Counted from the first letter of the stretch, positions 15,643 to 24,573 are shown. The stretch is 64,000 nt of DNA from Fimenecus sp964557975 (GCA_964557975.1 CAZLCG010000001.1:62001-126000); one strand, 5' to 3'. The notes: a model not told the origin generated them from the letters alone. Numbers and translations: made by a program.

Positions 15643-15975
15643 ATGGAAGCAACGGCAAAGGTAACGCATGTACGCATAGCTCCCCGTAAGGTGAAAATCG
15701 TACTTGATTTAATCAGAAACAAGCCCTGCGACGAAGCATTAGCTATTCTTAAGTACACACCCAAGGCTGCGTGTGAACCGCTTGAGAAGCTTTTGAAATC
15801 AGCAATGGCTAACGCCGAAAACAAGGATATGGACACTTCAAGGCTTTATGTTTCGGAGTGCCGCGTCGATCAGGGTCCCACGCTCAAGAGAATAAGACCG
15901 AGAGCTCAGGGCCGCGCATACAGAATAAACAAAAAGACTTCGCACATTTCTCTTGTGCTTAAAGAAGCAGAATAA
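15643..15975 (+). CDS. rplV: ribosomal protein L22
   Basis: 110-aa L22 of the exit tunnel. The N-terminal VRIAPRKVKIVLDLIRNK and the tunnel beta-hairpin region GPTLKRIRPRAQGRAYRINKKTSH are intact, the latter being where macrolide-resistance changes occur in other species; nothing unusual is seen. Length normal, AAAGGAGTG ribosome site. Confidence 0.98.
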   Translation: MEATAKVTHVRIAPRKVKIVLDLIRNKPCDEALAILKYTPKAACEPLEKLLKSAMANAENKDMDTSRLYVSECRVDQGPTLKRIRPRAQGRAYRINKKTSHISLVLKEAE

Positions 15976-15995
15976 GTGAGGAGGAGGTAAATACA

Positions 15996-16667
15996 ATGGG
16001 TCAGAAAATAAATCCCACCGGTTTGAGAATCGGCGTAATTAAGGATTGGGAGTCGCGTTGGTACTCCGACAAAAAAGATTTCGGCGACACTCTTGTATCA
16101 GACAACAAGCTTCGTTCGTATCTCCTCAAGACACTTGCTCCCGCAGGCGTTCCTAAGGTTGAAATCGAGAGAGATGCGAAGAGAGTCCGCATCAACATCC
16201 ACTGCGCAAAGCCCGGCATGGTTATTGGAAAGGGCGGCGCGGAAATCGAAAAGCTCAAGGCAACCTGCCGTAAGATGCTCGGCGGCAACAAAGAGGTTTT
16301 CGTAAACATTATTGAAATCAAACAGCCCGACTTAAACGCTCAGCTCGTTGCTGAAAGCATAGCTTCGCAGCTTGAAAGAAGAATTTCCTTCAGAAGAGCT
16401 CTTAAGCAGTCGATTTCAAGAACAATGAAGCTTGGCGCAAAGGGCATCAAAACACAGGTCAGCGGCCGTATCGGCGGCGCGGAAATCGCGCGTACCGAGC
16501 ATTACCATGAAGGCACTATCCCGCTTCAGACCATCCGCGCAGACATCGACTACGGCTTTGCGGAGGCAAAGACAACCTACGGTCGTATCGGCGTTAAGGT
16601 TTGGATCTATACGGGCGAAGTTCTTCATGACAACCGCAAGCCTCGCAGGGAAGGAGGCACAAAATAA
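15996..16667 (+). CDS. rpsC: ribosomal protein S3
   Basis: 223-aa S3 at the mRNA entry channel with helicase activity. GQKINPTGLRIGV at the N terminus, the KH-domain GMVIGKGGAEIEKLK, and the C-terminal SGRIGGAEIARTEHYHEGTIPLQT are present. The TAA overlaps the rplP ATG by one base. Ribosome site GAGGAGGT. Confidence 0.98.
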   Translation: MGQKINPTGLRIGVIKDWESRWYSDKKDFGDTLVSDNKLRSYLLKTLAPAGVPKVEIERDAKRVRINIHCAKPGMVIGKGGAEIEKLKATCRKMLGGNKEVFVNIIEIKQPDLNAQLVAESIASQLERRISFRRALKQSISRTMKLGAKGIKTQVSGRIGGAEIARTEHYHEGTIPLQTIRADIDYGFAEAKTTYGRIGVKVWIYTGEVLHDNRKPRREGGTK

Positions 16668-17098
16668 TGTTATTGCCTAAAAGAGTTAAATACCGCAGAG
16701 TTCAGAGAGGCCGTTTGACAGGCACTGCGTCAAGAGGTACTAAGGTTAATTACGGTGAGTACGGTCTTGTGTCTCTTGAACCCGCATGGATTACCGCAAA
16801 CCAAATCGAGGCTGCCCGTATCGCTATGACAAGATACATCAAAAGAGGCGGTCAGGTCTGGATAAAGATTTTCCCCGATAAGCCGATTACGGAGAAGCCC
16901 GCCGAAACCCGAATGGGTTCAGGTAAAGGTTCTCCCGAATATTGGGTAGCGGTCGTTAAACCCGGCAGAGTTATGTTTGAAATCGCCGGCGTTCCCGAAG
17001 AGACCGCGCGCGAGGCTATGCGTCTTGCCGCAAACAAGCTTCCGATTAAGTGCAAGTTTGTTTCAAAGGCAGAACAGGAAGAGGATGGTGAGCAATAA
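16667..17098 (+). CDS. rplP: ribosomal protein L16
   Basis: 143-aa L16, which positions A-site tRNA. Begins MLLPKRVKYRRVQRGR, then GLVSLEPAWITANQIEAARIAM and RMGSGKGSPEYWVAVVKPGRVMFE, including the Arg-Met-Gly motif hydroxylated in some bacteria. Overlaps both neighbours by one base (TAATG junctions with rpsC and rpmC). Confidence 0.98.
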   Translation: MLLPKRVKYRRVQRGRLTGTASRGTKVNYGEYGLVSLEPAWITANQIEAARIAMTRYIKRGGQVWIKIFPDKPITEKPAETRMGSGKGSPEYWVAVVKPGRVMFEIAGVPEETAREAMRLAANKLPIKCKFVSKAEQEEDGEQ

Positions 17099-17301
17099 TG
17101 AAAGCAAATGAAATCAGAAAACTCTCCCCCTCGGAGTTGGATGCTAAACTCTCAGAGCTTAAGGACGAGCTTTTTAAATTACGCTTCCAGCAGGCTGTTA
17201 ACCAACTCGACAATCCGATGCGCATCAGTGCTGTTAAGAAAGATATTGCGAGAGTAAAAACAGTTATCCGCGATATTGAATTGCACGGCAAAGAGTCGTA
17301 A
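17098..17301 (+). CDS. rpmC: ribosomal protein L29
   Basis: 67-aa two-helix protein beside the tunnel exit. The pattern ANEIRKLSPSELDAKLSELKDELFKLRFQ and the KKDIARVKTVIRDIE helix identify it. Starts on the final base of the rplP stop and precedes rpsQ by 21 bases, as in most Firmicutes. Confidence 0.97.
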   Translation: MKANEIRKLSPSELDAKLSELKDELFKLRFQQAVNQLDNPMRISAVKKDIARVKTVIRDIELHGKES

Positions 17302-17322
17302 GGAAAGGGAGGGCAATCATAA

Positions 17323-17580
17323 ATGAGTGAAAGAAATCTCAGAAAAACTCAGGTTGGTATCGTTACAAGCGACAAAATGCAGAAAACCGTAGTTGTTTCA
17401 ATCAAAGACAGGGTTCAGCATCCGCTTTACAAAAAGATTGTCAACCGCACAGTTAAAATTAAAGCTCATGACGAGGAAAATGCCTGCGGCATAGGCGATA
17501 AGGTACTCGTTATGGAAACCCGTCCTCTCTCAAAGGATAAGAGATGGCGTGTTGTGGAAATCATAGAGAAAGCGAAATAA
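17323..17580 (+). CDS. rpsQ: ribosomal protein S17
   Basis: 85-aa OB-fold protein binding 16S rRNA in the 5' domain early in assembly. Starts SERNLRKTQVGIV and includes KMQKTVVVSIKDR, HPLYKKIVNRTVKIKAHDE and the terminal ETRPLSKDKRWRVVEI. Normal length; ribosome site GGAGGGC. Confidence 0.98.
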   Translation: MSERNLRKTQVGIVTSDKMQKTVVVSIKDRVQHPLYKKIVNRTVKIKAHDEENACGIGDKVLVMETRPLSKDKRWRVVEIIEKAK

Positions 17581-17601
17581 TTTTCTAAGGAGGAAATAAC
17601 T

Positions 17602-17970
17602 GTGGTACAACAACAGACTTACCTCAAGGTTGCCGATAACACCGGCGCGAAGGAAATTATGTGTATTCGCGTTCTCGGCGGTTCGGGCAGAAGGTATGCC
17701 AATATCGGCGACGTCATAGTTGCTTCTGTTAAAAAAGCAGCACCCGGCGGCGTTGTTAAAAAAGGCGACGTAGTTAAAGCAGTTGTCGTCAGAACCTGCA
17801 GCGGCGTTCGCAGAGACGACGGTACTTATATCCGTTTCGATGAAAACGCGGCAGTATTGATTAAAGATGATAAGACCCCCAGAGGCACCCGTATCTTTGG
17901 GCCGGTAGCCAGAGAGCTTCGTGATAAGGATTATATGAAGATTTTATCACTTGCTCCCGAAGTGCTTTAA
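17602..17970 (+). CDS. rplN: ribosomal protein L14
   Basis: 122-aa L14, forming bridge B8 and the docking point for RsfS. GTG start at 17602 (VQQQTYLKVADNTGA), eight bases after AAGGAGG; no ATG is available at this position. Core blocks GGSGRRYANIGDVIV and RTCSGVRRDDGTYIRFDENA followed by RGTRIFGPVARELR are intact. Confidence 0.98.
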   Translation: MVQQQTYLKVADNTGAKEIMCIRVLGGSGRRYANIGDVIVASVKKAAPGGVVKKGDVVKAVVVRTCSGVRRDDGTYIRFDENAAVLIKDDKTPRGTRIFGPVARELRDKDYMKILSLAPEVL

Positions 17971-17985
17971 TGGAGGTGCGGTAGG

Positions 17986-18306
17986 ATGAATAAAGTTCAT
18001 GTTAAAACAGGCGATACCGTTCTTGTTATTAACGGCAAAAATCGCGGCAGGAAGGGTAAGGTTATGCAGGTAAGCCCGAAAGAAGGCAAGGTTATCGTTG
18101 AGGGCGTTAACGTAGTAACAAAGCACGTTAAGCCCCGTCAGATGGGCGAGCCCGGCGGCCTTATTAAGGCTGAAAGCGCCTTGTATGCCGATAAGGTTCA
18201 GCTTGTCTGCCCGAAATGCGGCAAGGCCACAAGAGTGGGTCACGCAATCGGCAAGGACGATAAAAAAGTTCGCGTCTGCAAGAAGTGCGGCGCACAGTTT
18301 GAATAA
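17986..18306 (+). CDS. rplX: ribosomal protein L24
   Basis: 106-aa assembly initiator of the 50S subunit. KOW motif region TGDTVLVINGKNRGRKGKV at residues 7-25, then VNVVTKHVKP. The C-terminal part holds CPKC and CKKC pairs, a zinc-ribbon form of L24 found in many Firmicutes. Starts after a GGAGGTGCGG ribosome site. Confidence 0.98.
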   Translation: MNKVHVKTGDTVLVINGKNRGRKGKVMQVSPKEGKVIVEGVNVVTKHVKPRQMGEPGGLIKAESALYADKVQLVCPKCGKATRVGHAIGKDDKKVRVCKKCGAQFE

Positions 18307-18323
18307 GGGAGGGACATAACACA

Positions 18324-18866
18324 ATGGCAGCAAGACTCAAGGAAATGTATGTTAATGAAGTTGCTCCTGCGCTTCAGAAAAAGTTCGGCTACAAGAGCGT
18401 TATGCAAATCCCGAAGCTTGACAAGATAGTTATTAACGTAGGCTGCGGCGAGGCAAAGGATAACTCAAAGGTTATCGACGCCGTTATGAAGGACCTTGCC
18501 GCAATCACAGGGCAGAAGCCCGTTGAATGTAAGGCAAAGAAGTCGGTCGCAAACTTTAAGCTGCGCGAGGGTATGACTATCGGCGTTAAGGTTACGCTCA
18601 GAGGCGAAAGAATGTACGAATTCTTAGACAGGTTCTTTAACCTTGCTCTTCCGAGAGTTCGTGACTTCAGAGGAATCAACCCCAATGCTTTTGACGGCAG
18701 AGGCAACTACTCAATGGGCGTTAAGGAGCAGTTGATTTTCCCTGAAATTGAATACGATAAGATTGATGCGGTACGCGGTATGGATATCTGCTTCGTAACA
18801 ACCGCCGGCACCGACGAAGAGGCCAGAGAGCTCTTAACTCTTATGGGCGCTCCGTTTGAGAAATAA
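18324..18866 (+). CDS. rplE: ribosomal protein L5
   Basis: 180-aa L5, which binds 5S rRNA with L18 and touches P-site tRNA. MQIPKLDKIVINVGCGEA, KKSVANFKLREGMTIGVKVTL and RDFRGINPNAFDGRGNYSMG are standard motifs. Normal length and position between L24 and S14. Confidence 0.98.
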   Translation: MAARLKEMYVNEVAPALQKKFGYKSVMQIPKLDKIVINVGCGEAKDNSKVIDAVMKDLAAITGQKPVECKAKKSVANFKLREGMTIGVKVTLRGERMYEFLDRFFNLALPRVRDFRGINPNAFDGRGNYSMGVKEQLIFPEIEYDKIDAVRGMDICFVTTAGTDEEARELLTLMGAPFEK

Positions 18867-18879
18867 GGAGGGATAAACA

Positions 18880-19065
18880 GTGGCTAAAACTTCAATGAAG
18901 GTTAGACAGGCAAGACCTGCTAAGTATTCGACAAGAGAACACAACAGATGCAAAATCTGCGGCAGACCCCACGCTTATCTCCGTAAATACGGCGTTTGCC
19001 GTATCTGCTTCAGAAAGCTGGCGCATGCGGGACAGATTCCGGGCGTTAAAAAAGCAAGCTGGTAA
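18880..19065 (+). CDS. rpsZ: ribosomal protein S14, zinc type
   Basis: 61-aa short S14 with the zinc-binding pairs CKIC (residues 24-27) and CRIC (residues 39-42). Starts at GTG 18880 following GGAGGGATAAACA. Zinc-type S14 is the constitutive form in many Firmicutes; under zinc limitation some replace it with a Cys-free paralogue, not present in this window. Confidence 0.97.
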   Translation: MAKTSMKVRQARPAKYSTREHNRCKICGRPHAYLRKYGVCRICFRKLAHAGQIPGVKKASW

Positions 19066-19092
19066 CAGAGCAATTGCAAAGGAGGCAAAAGT

Positions 19093-19491
19093 ATGCAAAT
19101 CACTGATTCCATCGGCGATATGCTTACAAGAATCCGCAATGCGAATTCTGCAAAGCATGACACCGTAAAAGTACCGGCATCCAACATGAAGAAAGCAATT
19201 GCTCAGATTCTTGTTGATGAAGGATATATTAAGGGTTTCAAGGTTGAGGATGACGGCAAACAGGGCGTTATGGAGATTGAACTCAAATACGGCGCCAACA
19301 AATCGTCGGTAATCACCGGTTTACGCAGAGTTTCCAAGCCCGGTCTGCGTATTTATACGGATTGCGAGAATATGCCCAAGGTTATGAAGGGCCTCGGCAT
19401 AGCAATTCTTTCCACATCCAAGGGCGTTATGACGGACAAGGACGCGCGCAAGGCAAATGTCGGCGGCGAAGTTCTTGCATTTATTTGGTAA
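19093..19491 (+). CDS. rpsH: ribosomal protein S8
   Basis: 132-aa S8, a primary 16S rRNA binder and in E. coli the repressor of the spc operon. DSIGDMLTRIRNANSAKHDTV begins the fold; STSKGVMTDKDARKANVGGE near the end is the RNA-binding signature. Ribosome site AAAGGAGGC. Confidence 0.98.
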   Translation: MQITDSIGDMLTRIRNANSAKHDTVKVPASNMKKAIAQILVDEGYIKGFKVEDDGKQGVMEIELKYGANKSSVITGLRRVSKPGLRIYTDCENMPKVMKGLGIAILSTSKGVMTDKDARKANVGGEVLAFIW

Positions 19492-19503
19492 GGAGGTTAC
19501 AGT

Positions 19504-20049
19504 ATGTCAAGAATCGGCAGACAGCCAATTGCCGTTCCTGCAGGCGTTGATGTTAAAATTGACGGCAGTACTGTTACCGTAAAGGGTCCCAAGGGAACTC
19601 TTACCAGAACAGTCCACGGCAATATGGACGTCAAAGCGGAAAACGGCGAAATCACGGTTACCCGTCCCGACGAGTCTAACTTTAACAAGTCTCTCCACGG
19701 GCTTACGAGAACGCTTATTAACAATATGGTGGTAGGCGTTACCGAGGGCTACTCAAAGGAGCTTGAGATTAACGGCGTAGGTTACCGCGCCCAAAAGCAG
19801 GGCAAGGACCTTGTTTTGAATATCGGTTATTCACATCAGGTTATTATCCCCGAGGTTGACGGCATTTCTATCGACGTTCCGTCAGCAAATAAAATCGTTA
19901 TTTCCGGTCCCGACAAGCAGCAGGTCGGACAGTTCGCGGCAGAAGTGCGTGAAAAGCGCCCGCCGGAGCCTTATAAGGGCAAGGGCATAAAGTATGTTGA
20001 CGAGCATATCCGCCGCAAAGAAGGTAAAGCCGGTAAAGGCGGAAAGTAA
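19504..20049 (+). CDS. rplF: ribosomal protein L6
   Basis: 181-aa L6 near the GTPase centre. MSRIGRQPIAVPAGVDV at the start and, at the end, REKRPPEPYKGKGIKYVDEHIRRKEGK, the family signature. Two homologous domains are visible. Follows rpsH by 12 bases. Confidence 0.98.
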   Translation: MSRIGRQPIAVPAGVDVKIDGSTVTVKGPKGTLTRTVHGNMDVKAENGEITVTRPDESNFNKSLHGLTRTLINNMVVGVTEGYSKELEINGVGYRAQKQGKDLVLNIGYSHQVIIPEVDGISIDVPSANKIVISGPDKQQVGQFAAEVREKRPPEPYKGKGIKYVDEHIRRKEGKAGKGGK

Positions 20050-20064
20050 GAAGGAGTGTATTAA

Positions 20065-20424
20065 ATGGTTACAAGGCCTGACAGCAAAAAGGCAAGATTT
20101 AAGCGCCACACAAGAGTCCGCTCTAAGGTTTCGGGCACAGCTGAATGTCCCAGACTTGATGTTTTCCGCTCACTTCAGAATATCTACGCTCAGATTATTG
20201 ACGATACAACAGGCACAACGCTTGCTGCTGCGTCATCGACCGAGAAAGATTTTACCGAGTACGGCGGCAACAAGCAGGCTGCTCGCGCGGTTGGCAAATT
20301 GTTAGCGCAGAGAGCCCTTGAAAAGAACATTAAAGACGTTGTTTTCGACAGAGGCGGTTATGTATATCACGGCAGAGTTCAGGAGCTTGCCGAAGGCGCC
20401 CGTGAGGGCGGCCTCAACTTCTAA
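20065..20424 (+). CDS. rplR: ribosomal protein L18
   Basis: 119-aa 5S rRNA-binding protein. RHTRVRSKVSGTAECPRLDVFRS-type N terminus, IYAQIIDDTTGTTLAAAS centre and the C-terminal VFDRGGYVYHGRVQELAEGARE that contacts 5S rRNA. Normal length and spacing. Confidence 0.98.
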   Translation: MVTRPDSKKARFKRHTRVRSKVSGTAECPRLDVFRSLQNIYAQIIDDTTGTTLAAASSTEKDFTEYGGNKQAARAVGKLLAQRALEKNIKDVVFDRGGYVYHGRVQELAEGAREGGLNF

Positions 20425-20441
20425 GAAAGGAGAAATGAATA

Positions 20442-20945
20442 ATGGCTAATATAATTGACGCTTCTAAATTGGAATTACAGGAAAGAGTCGTTGCCATCAA
20501 CCGTGTTTCAAAGACGGTTAAGGGCGGCCGTATAATGAAGTTCTCCGCACTGGTAGTTGTAGGTGACGGAAACGGCATTGTCGGTTTCGGCTTAGGCAAA
20601 TCGGGCGAGGTTCCGGATGCTATCCGCAAGGGGATTGAAGCTGCAAAGAAAAACCTTATTAAGGTTTCTCTTAAAGGCACTACAATACCTCACGAAATTA
20701 CGGGTAAATTCGGCGCGGGCGTTGTTCTTATGAAGCCTGCCGCTCCCGGTACCGGTGTTATTGCCGGCGGCCCCGTTCGTGCGGTCGTTGAAACAGTCGG
20801 CATTAAGGACATTCGTTCAAAGGCTCTTCGTTCAAATAATCCGTGCAACGTAGTCAGAGCTACCATAGACGGACTTTCAAAGCTTCGCAACGTTGATGAG
20901 GTTGCGGCTGTCCGCGGTAAGTCGGCTAAAGAAATTTTAGAATAA
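20442..20945 (+). CDS. rpsE: ribosomal protein S5
   Basis: 167-aa S5, part of the decoding fidelity region and the mRNA channel. VVAINRVSKTVKGGRIMKFSA with the double-stranded-RNA-like fold, GFGLGKSGEVPDAIRKGIE, and GGPVRAVVETVGIKDIRSK are intact. Ribosome site AAGGAG. Followed by rpmD. Confidence 0.98.
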   Translation: MANIIDASKLELQERVVAINRVSKTVKGGRIMKFSALVVVGDGNGIVGFGLGKSGEVPDAIRKGIEAAKKNLIKVSLKGTTIPHEITGKFGAGVVLMKPAAPGTGVIAGGPVRAVVETVGIKDIRSKALRSNNPCNVVRATIDGLSKLRNVDEVAAVRGKSAKEILE

Positions 20946-20958
20946 GGAGTGTATTGAA

Positions 20959-21138
20959 ATGGCAGATTTACAAGTTACTCTTAAGAAAAGCCTTATAGGC
21001 TCAAAGAAAGACCAGATTGCCACCGCCAATTCACTCGGTCTTAGAAAAGTCGGGGATAAATCGGTTCAGCCGGATAATCCTCAGACGCAGGGTAAGATTA
21101 GAAAAATTTCTCATCTTATCGAGGTCAGCATTGCTTAA
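20959..21138 (+). CDS. rpmD: ribosomal protein L30
   Basis: 59-aa small protein read directly from the sequence: starts MADLQVTLKKSLIGSKKDQI, then ANSLGLRKVGDKSV and the ending ISHLIEVSIA. These match the bacterial L30 pattern (KSLIG, LGL-K, V-HLV-V). ATG at 20959 with AAGGAGTG ahead; 14 bases precede the rplO ATG. Confidence 0.96.
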   Translation: MADLQVTLKKSLIGSKKDQIATANSLGLRKVGDKSVQPDNPQTQGKIRKISHLIEVSIA

Positions 21139-21152
21139 AGGAGGTGCGAATT

Positions 21153-21596
21153 ATGAAATTGCACGAGCTTGCTCCCGCAGAGGGTTCAAAAAAGAGCGTT
21201 AAACGTATCGGCAGAGGCGCCGGTTCAGGTCAGGGCAAGACGGCGGGTAAAGGACACAAAGGCCAGTTAGCCCGCGCGGGCAGAGGTATGCGTCCCGGCT
21301 TTGAGGGCGGTCAGATGCCTTTGCAGAGAAGGATTCCCAAGAGAGGATTTAACAATATCTTCGCCAAGGAAATCGCGACCGTCAATGTTTCCGCGCTTGA
21401 AAAAGCCTTTGACGACGGCTCAACGGTTGACATTGAAGCACTTATAAACAAAGGTCTTATTAAGAAGGCGCTTGACGGTGTTAAGGTTCTCGGAAACGGT
21501 GAAATCAGCAAGAAGCTTACCGTTCAGGTAAATGCTTATTCCGACTCGGCAAAGCAGAAAATCGAGGCGGCCGGCGGAAAGGCTGAGGTGATTTGA
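21153..21596 (+). CDS. rplO: ribosomal protein L15
   Basis: 147-aa L15, a late-assembly 50S protein. MKLHELAPAEGSKKSVKRIG opens the fold, followed by the glycine-rich GRGAGSGQGKTAGKGHKGQ and GFEGGQMPLQRRIPKRGF. ATG 21153 chosen; GTG 21144 sits within the ribosome site AAAGGAGGTG. The stop is immediately followed by the secY GTG. Confidence 0.98.
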   Translation: MKLHELAPAEGSKKSVKRIGRGAGSGQGKTAGKGHKGQLARAGRGMRPGFEGGQMPLQRRIPKRGFNNIFAKEIATVNVSALEKAFDDGSTVDIEALINKGLIKKALDGVKVLGNGEISKKLTVQVNAYSDSAKQKIEAAGGKAEVI

Positions 21597-21597
21597 C

Positions 21598-22914
21598 GTG
21601 CTTCAGACAATTATTAACGCTTGGAAGATAGCGGATCTTCGTAAAAAAATCATATATACCGCATTCATTATACTGGTTTTCAGAATAGGCGCTGTTATTC
21701 CCGTGCCGTTTGTTGACATCGGCGAGGGTCTTATTACAGACGCAAACGCGAACAACTTTATGACCTATCTCAGCATGATGACGGGCGACGCTTTCAACTA
21801 CGGCACGCTGTTTGCAATGTCAATCACTCCGTACATCAACGCGTCCATTATCATTCAGCTTCTCACGGTCGCGATTCCCGCGCTTGAAAGACTTGCAAAG
21901 GAAGGCGAGGAGGGACGCAAAAAGATCTCCTCGATTACACGTTATACCGCGGTCGTTTTGGCGCTTATGCAGAGTACGGCATATTATTTCTATATCCGTT
22001 CGCGCGGTTATCTTACTCTGTCCGAAACCGGAGAAAAATACACGGGCTTCTTTGCGGTATTTCAGGCACTGACGATTATTCTTTGCTATACTGCCGGCGC
22101 AACATTTATTATGTGGCTCGGCGAGCAGATTAACGAAAAGGGTATCGGCAACGGTATTTCAATTATACTTTTTGCGGGTATCGTTTCACGTATGCCTACT
22201 ACGCTTTACAACCTTTATTCCTATATTGACAGAGGCGGCGCGTATTTTGTGCTTATTCCGATTGCAGCTGTTTCTCTCCTGCTTATGATGGCGTTCATTG
22301 TATGGATGGACAATGCGGAAAGACGGATTCCCGTTCAGTATGCAAAAAGGGTCGTCGGCAGAAAGATGTACGGCGGTCAGAATACTCACATTCCGATCAA
22401 GGTTAATATGTGCGGCGTTCTTCCTATCATCTTCGCTTCGTCAATTCTTTCGCTTCCCCCCACAATCGAAATGTTCGTTACGGTAGAAGAGGGAGGCTTC
22501 TGGGATAAATTCTTCGGAATCTTTGAATCAACTCACTGGGCATACGCCATTATGTACTTTGTTTTGATTATTTTCTTCGCATATTTCTATGCGGCTATTC
22601 AGTACAATCCCATTGAAATGGCAAATAACATCCGTAAGAACAGCGGCGCTATTCCGGGTATCCGTCCCGGCAAGCCCACTTCCGACTATATCACCAAGAT
22701 TTTGTCAAGACTTACGTTGTTGGGAGCCTTGCTTCTCTCGGTTGTCGCTCTTTATCCGATTATTTTCTCACAGGTTACGGCGGCGTTTGACAAGCAGGTA
22801 AGCCTTTCAATCGGCGGCACGTCGATAATCATTATGGTAGGCGTTGCGCTTGAAACCGTTAAACAGCTTGAATCCCAGATGATGATGCGTCACTACAAGG
22901 GCTTCCTTGACTGA
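21598..22914 (+). CDS. secY: preprotein translocase subunit SecY
   Basis: 438-aa channel subunit of the Sec translocon with ten predicted membrane segments. Visible: FRIGAVIPVPFVD in the plug-proximal N-terminal region, TPYINASIIIQLLT, GEQINEKGIGNGISIILF (segment 4-5), and the C-terminal cytosolic loop IRKNSGAIPGIRPGKPTSDYI that contacts SecA and the ribosome. GTG start directly after the rplO stop, with AGGTGA ahead. Confidence 0.97.
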   Translation: MLQTIINAWKIADLRKKIIYTAFIILVFRIGAVIPVPFVDIGEGLITDANANNFMTYLSMMTGDAFNYGTLFAMSITPYINASIIIQLLTVAIPALERLAKEGEEGRKKISSITRYTAVVLALMQSTAYYFYIRSRGYLTLSETGEKYTGFFAVFQALTIILCYTAGATFIMWLGEQINEKGIGNGISIILFAGIVSRMPTTLYNLYSYIDRGGAYFVLIPIAAVSLLLMMAFIVWMDNAERRIPVQYAKRVVGRKMYGGQNTHIPIKVNMCGVLPIIFASSILSLPPTIEMFVTVEEGGFWDKFFGIFESTHWAYAIMYFVLIIFFAYFYAAIQYNPIEMANNIRKNSGAIPGIRPGKPTSDYITKILSRLTLLGALLLSVVALYPIIFSQVTAAFDKQVSLSIGGTSIIIMVGVALETVKQLESQMMMRHYKGFLD

Positions 22915-22929
22915 TAAGAGGAGATTGTT

Positions 22930-23562
22930 ATGAACCTTATACTTTTGGGCGCTCCGGGCGCAGGCAAAGGCACGCAGGCTGAAAAAATCTGCGAAAAGTA
23001 TTTAATTCCCGCTGTTTCAACAGGCAACATTCTTCGCGAAGCCATTGCAAACGGCACGGAAATGGGTCTGAAAGCAAAATCCTTTATTGATAACGGCGCT
23101 CTCGTTCCCGATGAGGTTGTTATAGGCATTATAAGCGACAGACTTAAAGAGGACGACTGCAAAAACGGTTTTATTCTTGACGGCTTTCCGAGGACTATTC
23201 CGCAGGCTCGGGCGCTTGACGGTATGGGCGTCAGAATCGACAAGGTTCTTGACATCGAGGTACCTGATGAGAAAATCGCATCAAGGCTTTCGGGCAGAAG
23301 AGTTTGCCTGAAGTGCGGCGCGACCTATCATACAGAGCACAAGAAGCCCAAAGCCGAAGGCGTCTGCGACGTATGCGGTGACAAGCTCGTTCAGAGGAAA
23401 GACGATATGCCCGAGACGGTGCTGGGCAGGCTTGCGACCTATCACGAGCAGACCGAACCGTTAAAGGATTATTACGGCGAAAAGGGTATCCTTTCGGTCG
23501 TAGAGGGGCAGGAGAATGTAGCGGATACTACCGCTCTTGTCTTTAAAGCATTGGAGGATTAA
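22930..23562 (+). CDS. adk: adenylate kinase
   Basis: 210-aa enzyme converting ATP + AMP to two ADP. P-loop GAPGAGKGTQAEK at residues 7-19, AMP site STGNILREAI, DGFPRTIPQA, and a LID carrying CLKCGATYH and CDVCG, the four-Cys zinc site typical of Gram-positive enzymes. Located between secY and map, the usual Firmicute arrangement. Confidence 0.98.
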   Translation: MNLILLGAPGAGKGTQAEKICEKYLIPAVSTGNILREAIANGTEMGLKAKSFIDNGALVPDEVVIGIISDRLKEDDCKNGFILDGFPRTIPQARALDGMGVRIDKVLDIEVPDEKIASRLSGRRVCLKCGATYHTEHKKPKAEGVCDVCGDKLVQRKDDMPETVLGRLATYHEQTEPLKDYYGEKGILSVVEGQENVADTTALVFKALED

Positions 23563-23564
23563 GC

Positions 23565-24338
23565 ATGATAGTGCTGAAAACCGCCAGAGAAATCGAGCTT
23601 ATTCGCAAAGCCTGTATTATCTCTGCGGAAGCATTACAAGTGGCAGGCGAGGCCGTTAAACCGGGTGTTACCACTTGGGAAATCGACAAAATCGCATACG
23701 ATTATATTAAAAAGCAGGGCGCTGAGCCGAACTTTTTGCATCTGTATGATTTTCCCGCCACGGCATGCATTTCCATAAATGATGAGGTTATTCATGGCAT
23801 TCCCAGCAAAAAACGCGTGATTAAAGAGGGCGACATAGTCAGCATTGACTTAGGCGCCAAGGTCGACGGATACAACGGCGACAATGCCGCTACTTTTGCC
23901 GCAGGCAAGATATCACCTGAGGCAAAGCGGCTGTGCGACGTGACCGAAAGAAGCCTTTATTTAGGCATCGAAAAGGCGGTCGCTGGCGGCAGAATCGGCG
24001 ATATTGCGTGGGCAGTCCAGAGTTACTGCGAGGAAAACGGCTACGGCGTTGTGCGAGAGTATACCGGTCACGGCGTAGGAGCCAAGCTTCATGAAGATCC
24101 CAGCGTACCGAATTTCGGCACACCCGGTAGGGGAGTGCGCCTGTTGCCGGGAATGGTTATTGCAATAGAGCCTATGATCACCGAGGGTGATAAGGCCGTA
24201 AAGCAATTATCAGACGGTTGGACTGTCAAAACCAAGGACGGCAAGCTTGCAGCGCATTTTGAGCATACAATAGCAATTACCAAAAACGGACCGCTGATAC
24301 TTACAAAAACAAGTCAGGCGGTAAGAAATGGAAATTGA
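23565..24338 (+). CDS. map: methionine aminopeptidase, type I
   Basis: 257-aa enzyme removing N-terminal Met from new proteins. Metal ligands are seen in DLGAKVDGYNGDNAA (two Asp), TGHGVGAKLHEDP (His), IEPMITEG (Glu) and FEHTIAIT (Glu); catalytic His lies in EVIHGIPS. The segment DGYNGDNAAT has Asn where many enzymes have His. Its last 11 bases overlap the next gene, encoding a KOW protein. Confidence 0.97.
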   Translation: MIVLKTAREIELIRKACIISAEALQVAGEAVKPGVTTWEIDKIAYDYIKKQGAEPNFLHLYDFPATACISINDEVIHGIPSKKRVIKEGDIVSIDLGAKVDGYNGDNAATFAAGKISPEAKRLCDVTERSLYLGIEKAVAGGRIGDIAWAVQSYCEENGYGVVREYTGHGVGAKLHEDPSVPNFGTPGRGVRLLPGMVIAIEPMITEGDKAVKQLSDGWTVKTKDGKLAAHFEHTIAITKNGPLILTKTSQAVRNGN

Positions 24339-24573
24339 AAGAGGTTCGGTCGTCATATCCCTTAAGGGACGCGACAAAGGACTTACAATGTGTGTTCAGG
24401 ATGTGACCGATAAGGGCGTTTCGGTCTGCGACGGAAAAGAAAGACGCTTAGCTAAGCCGAAGCTTAAAAATCCGAAGCATATCAGGGCGCTTGAAAGCAA
24501 ACTGTCGGAAGAACAGATGGTTTCTGACAAGTCATTAAGAAAAGCGTTAAAGCGAATCTCGGAGGCTTTATAA
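24328..24573 (+). CDS. KOW-domain RNA-binding protein (L14e/L24-like)
   Basis: 81-aa protein with a KOW-like N terminus (RGSVVISLKGRDKGLTMCVQ) and a basic C-terminal half (KPKLKNPKHIRALESKL, KSLRKALKRI). Small KOW proteins of this type sit between map and infA in many Clostridia; they are assumed to bind RNA or the ribosome, but I know of no assigned function. It overlaps map by 11 bases and its stop overlaps the infA ATG by one base, so its dose is tied to translation factors. Confidence 0.88.
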   Translation: MEIERGSVVISLKGRDKGLTMCVQDVTDKGVSVCDGKERRLAKPKLKNPKHIRALESKLSEEQMVSDKSLRKALKRISEAL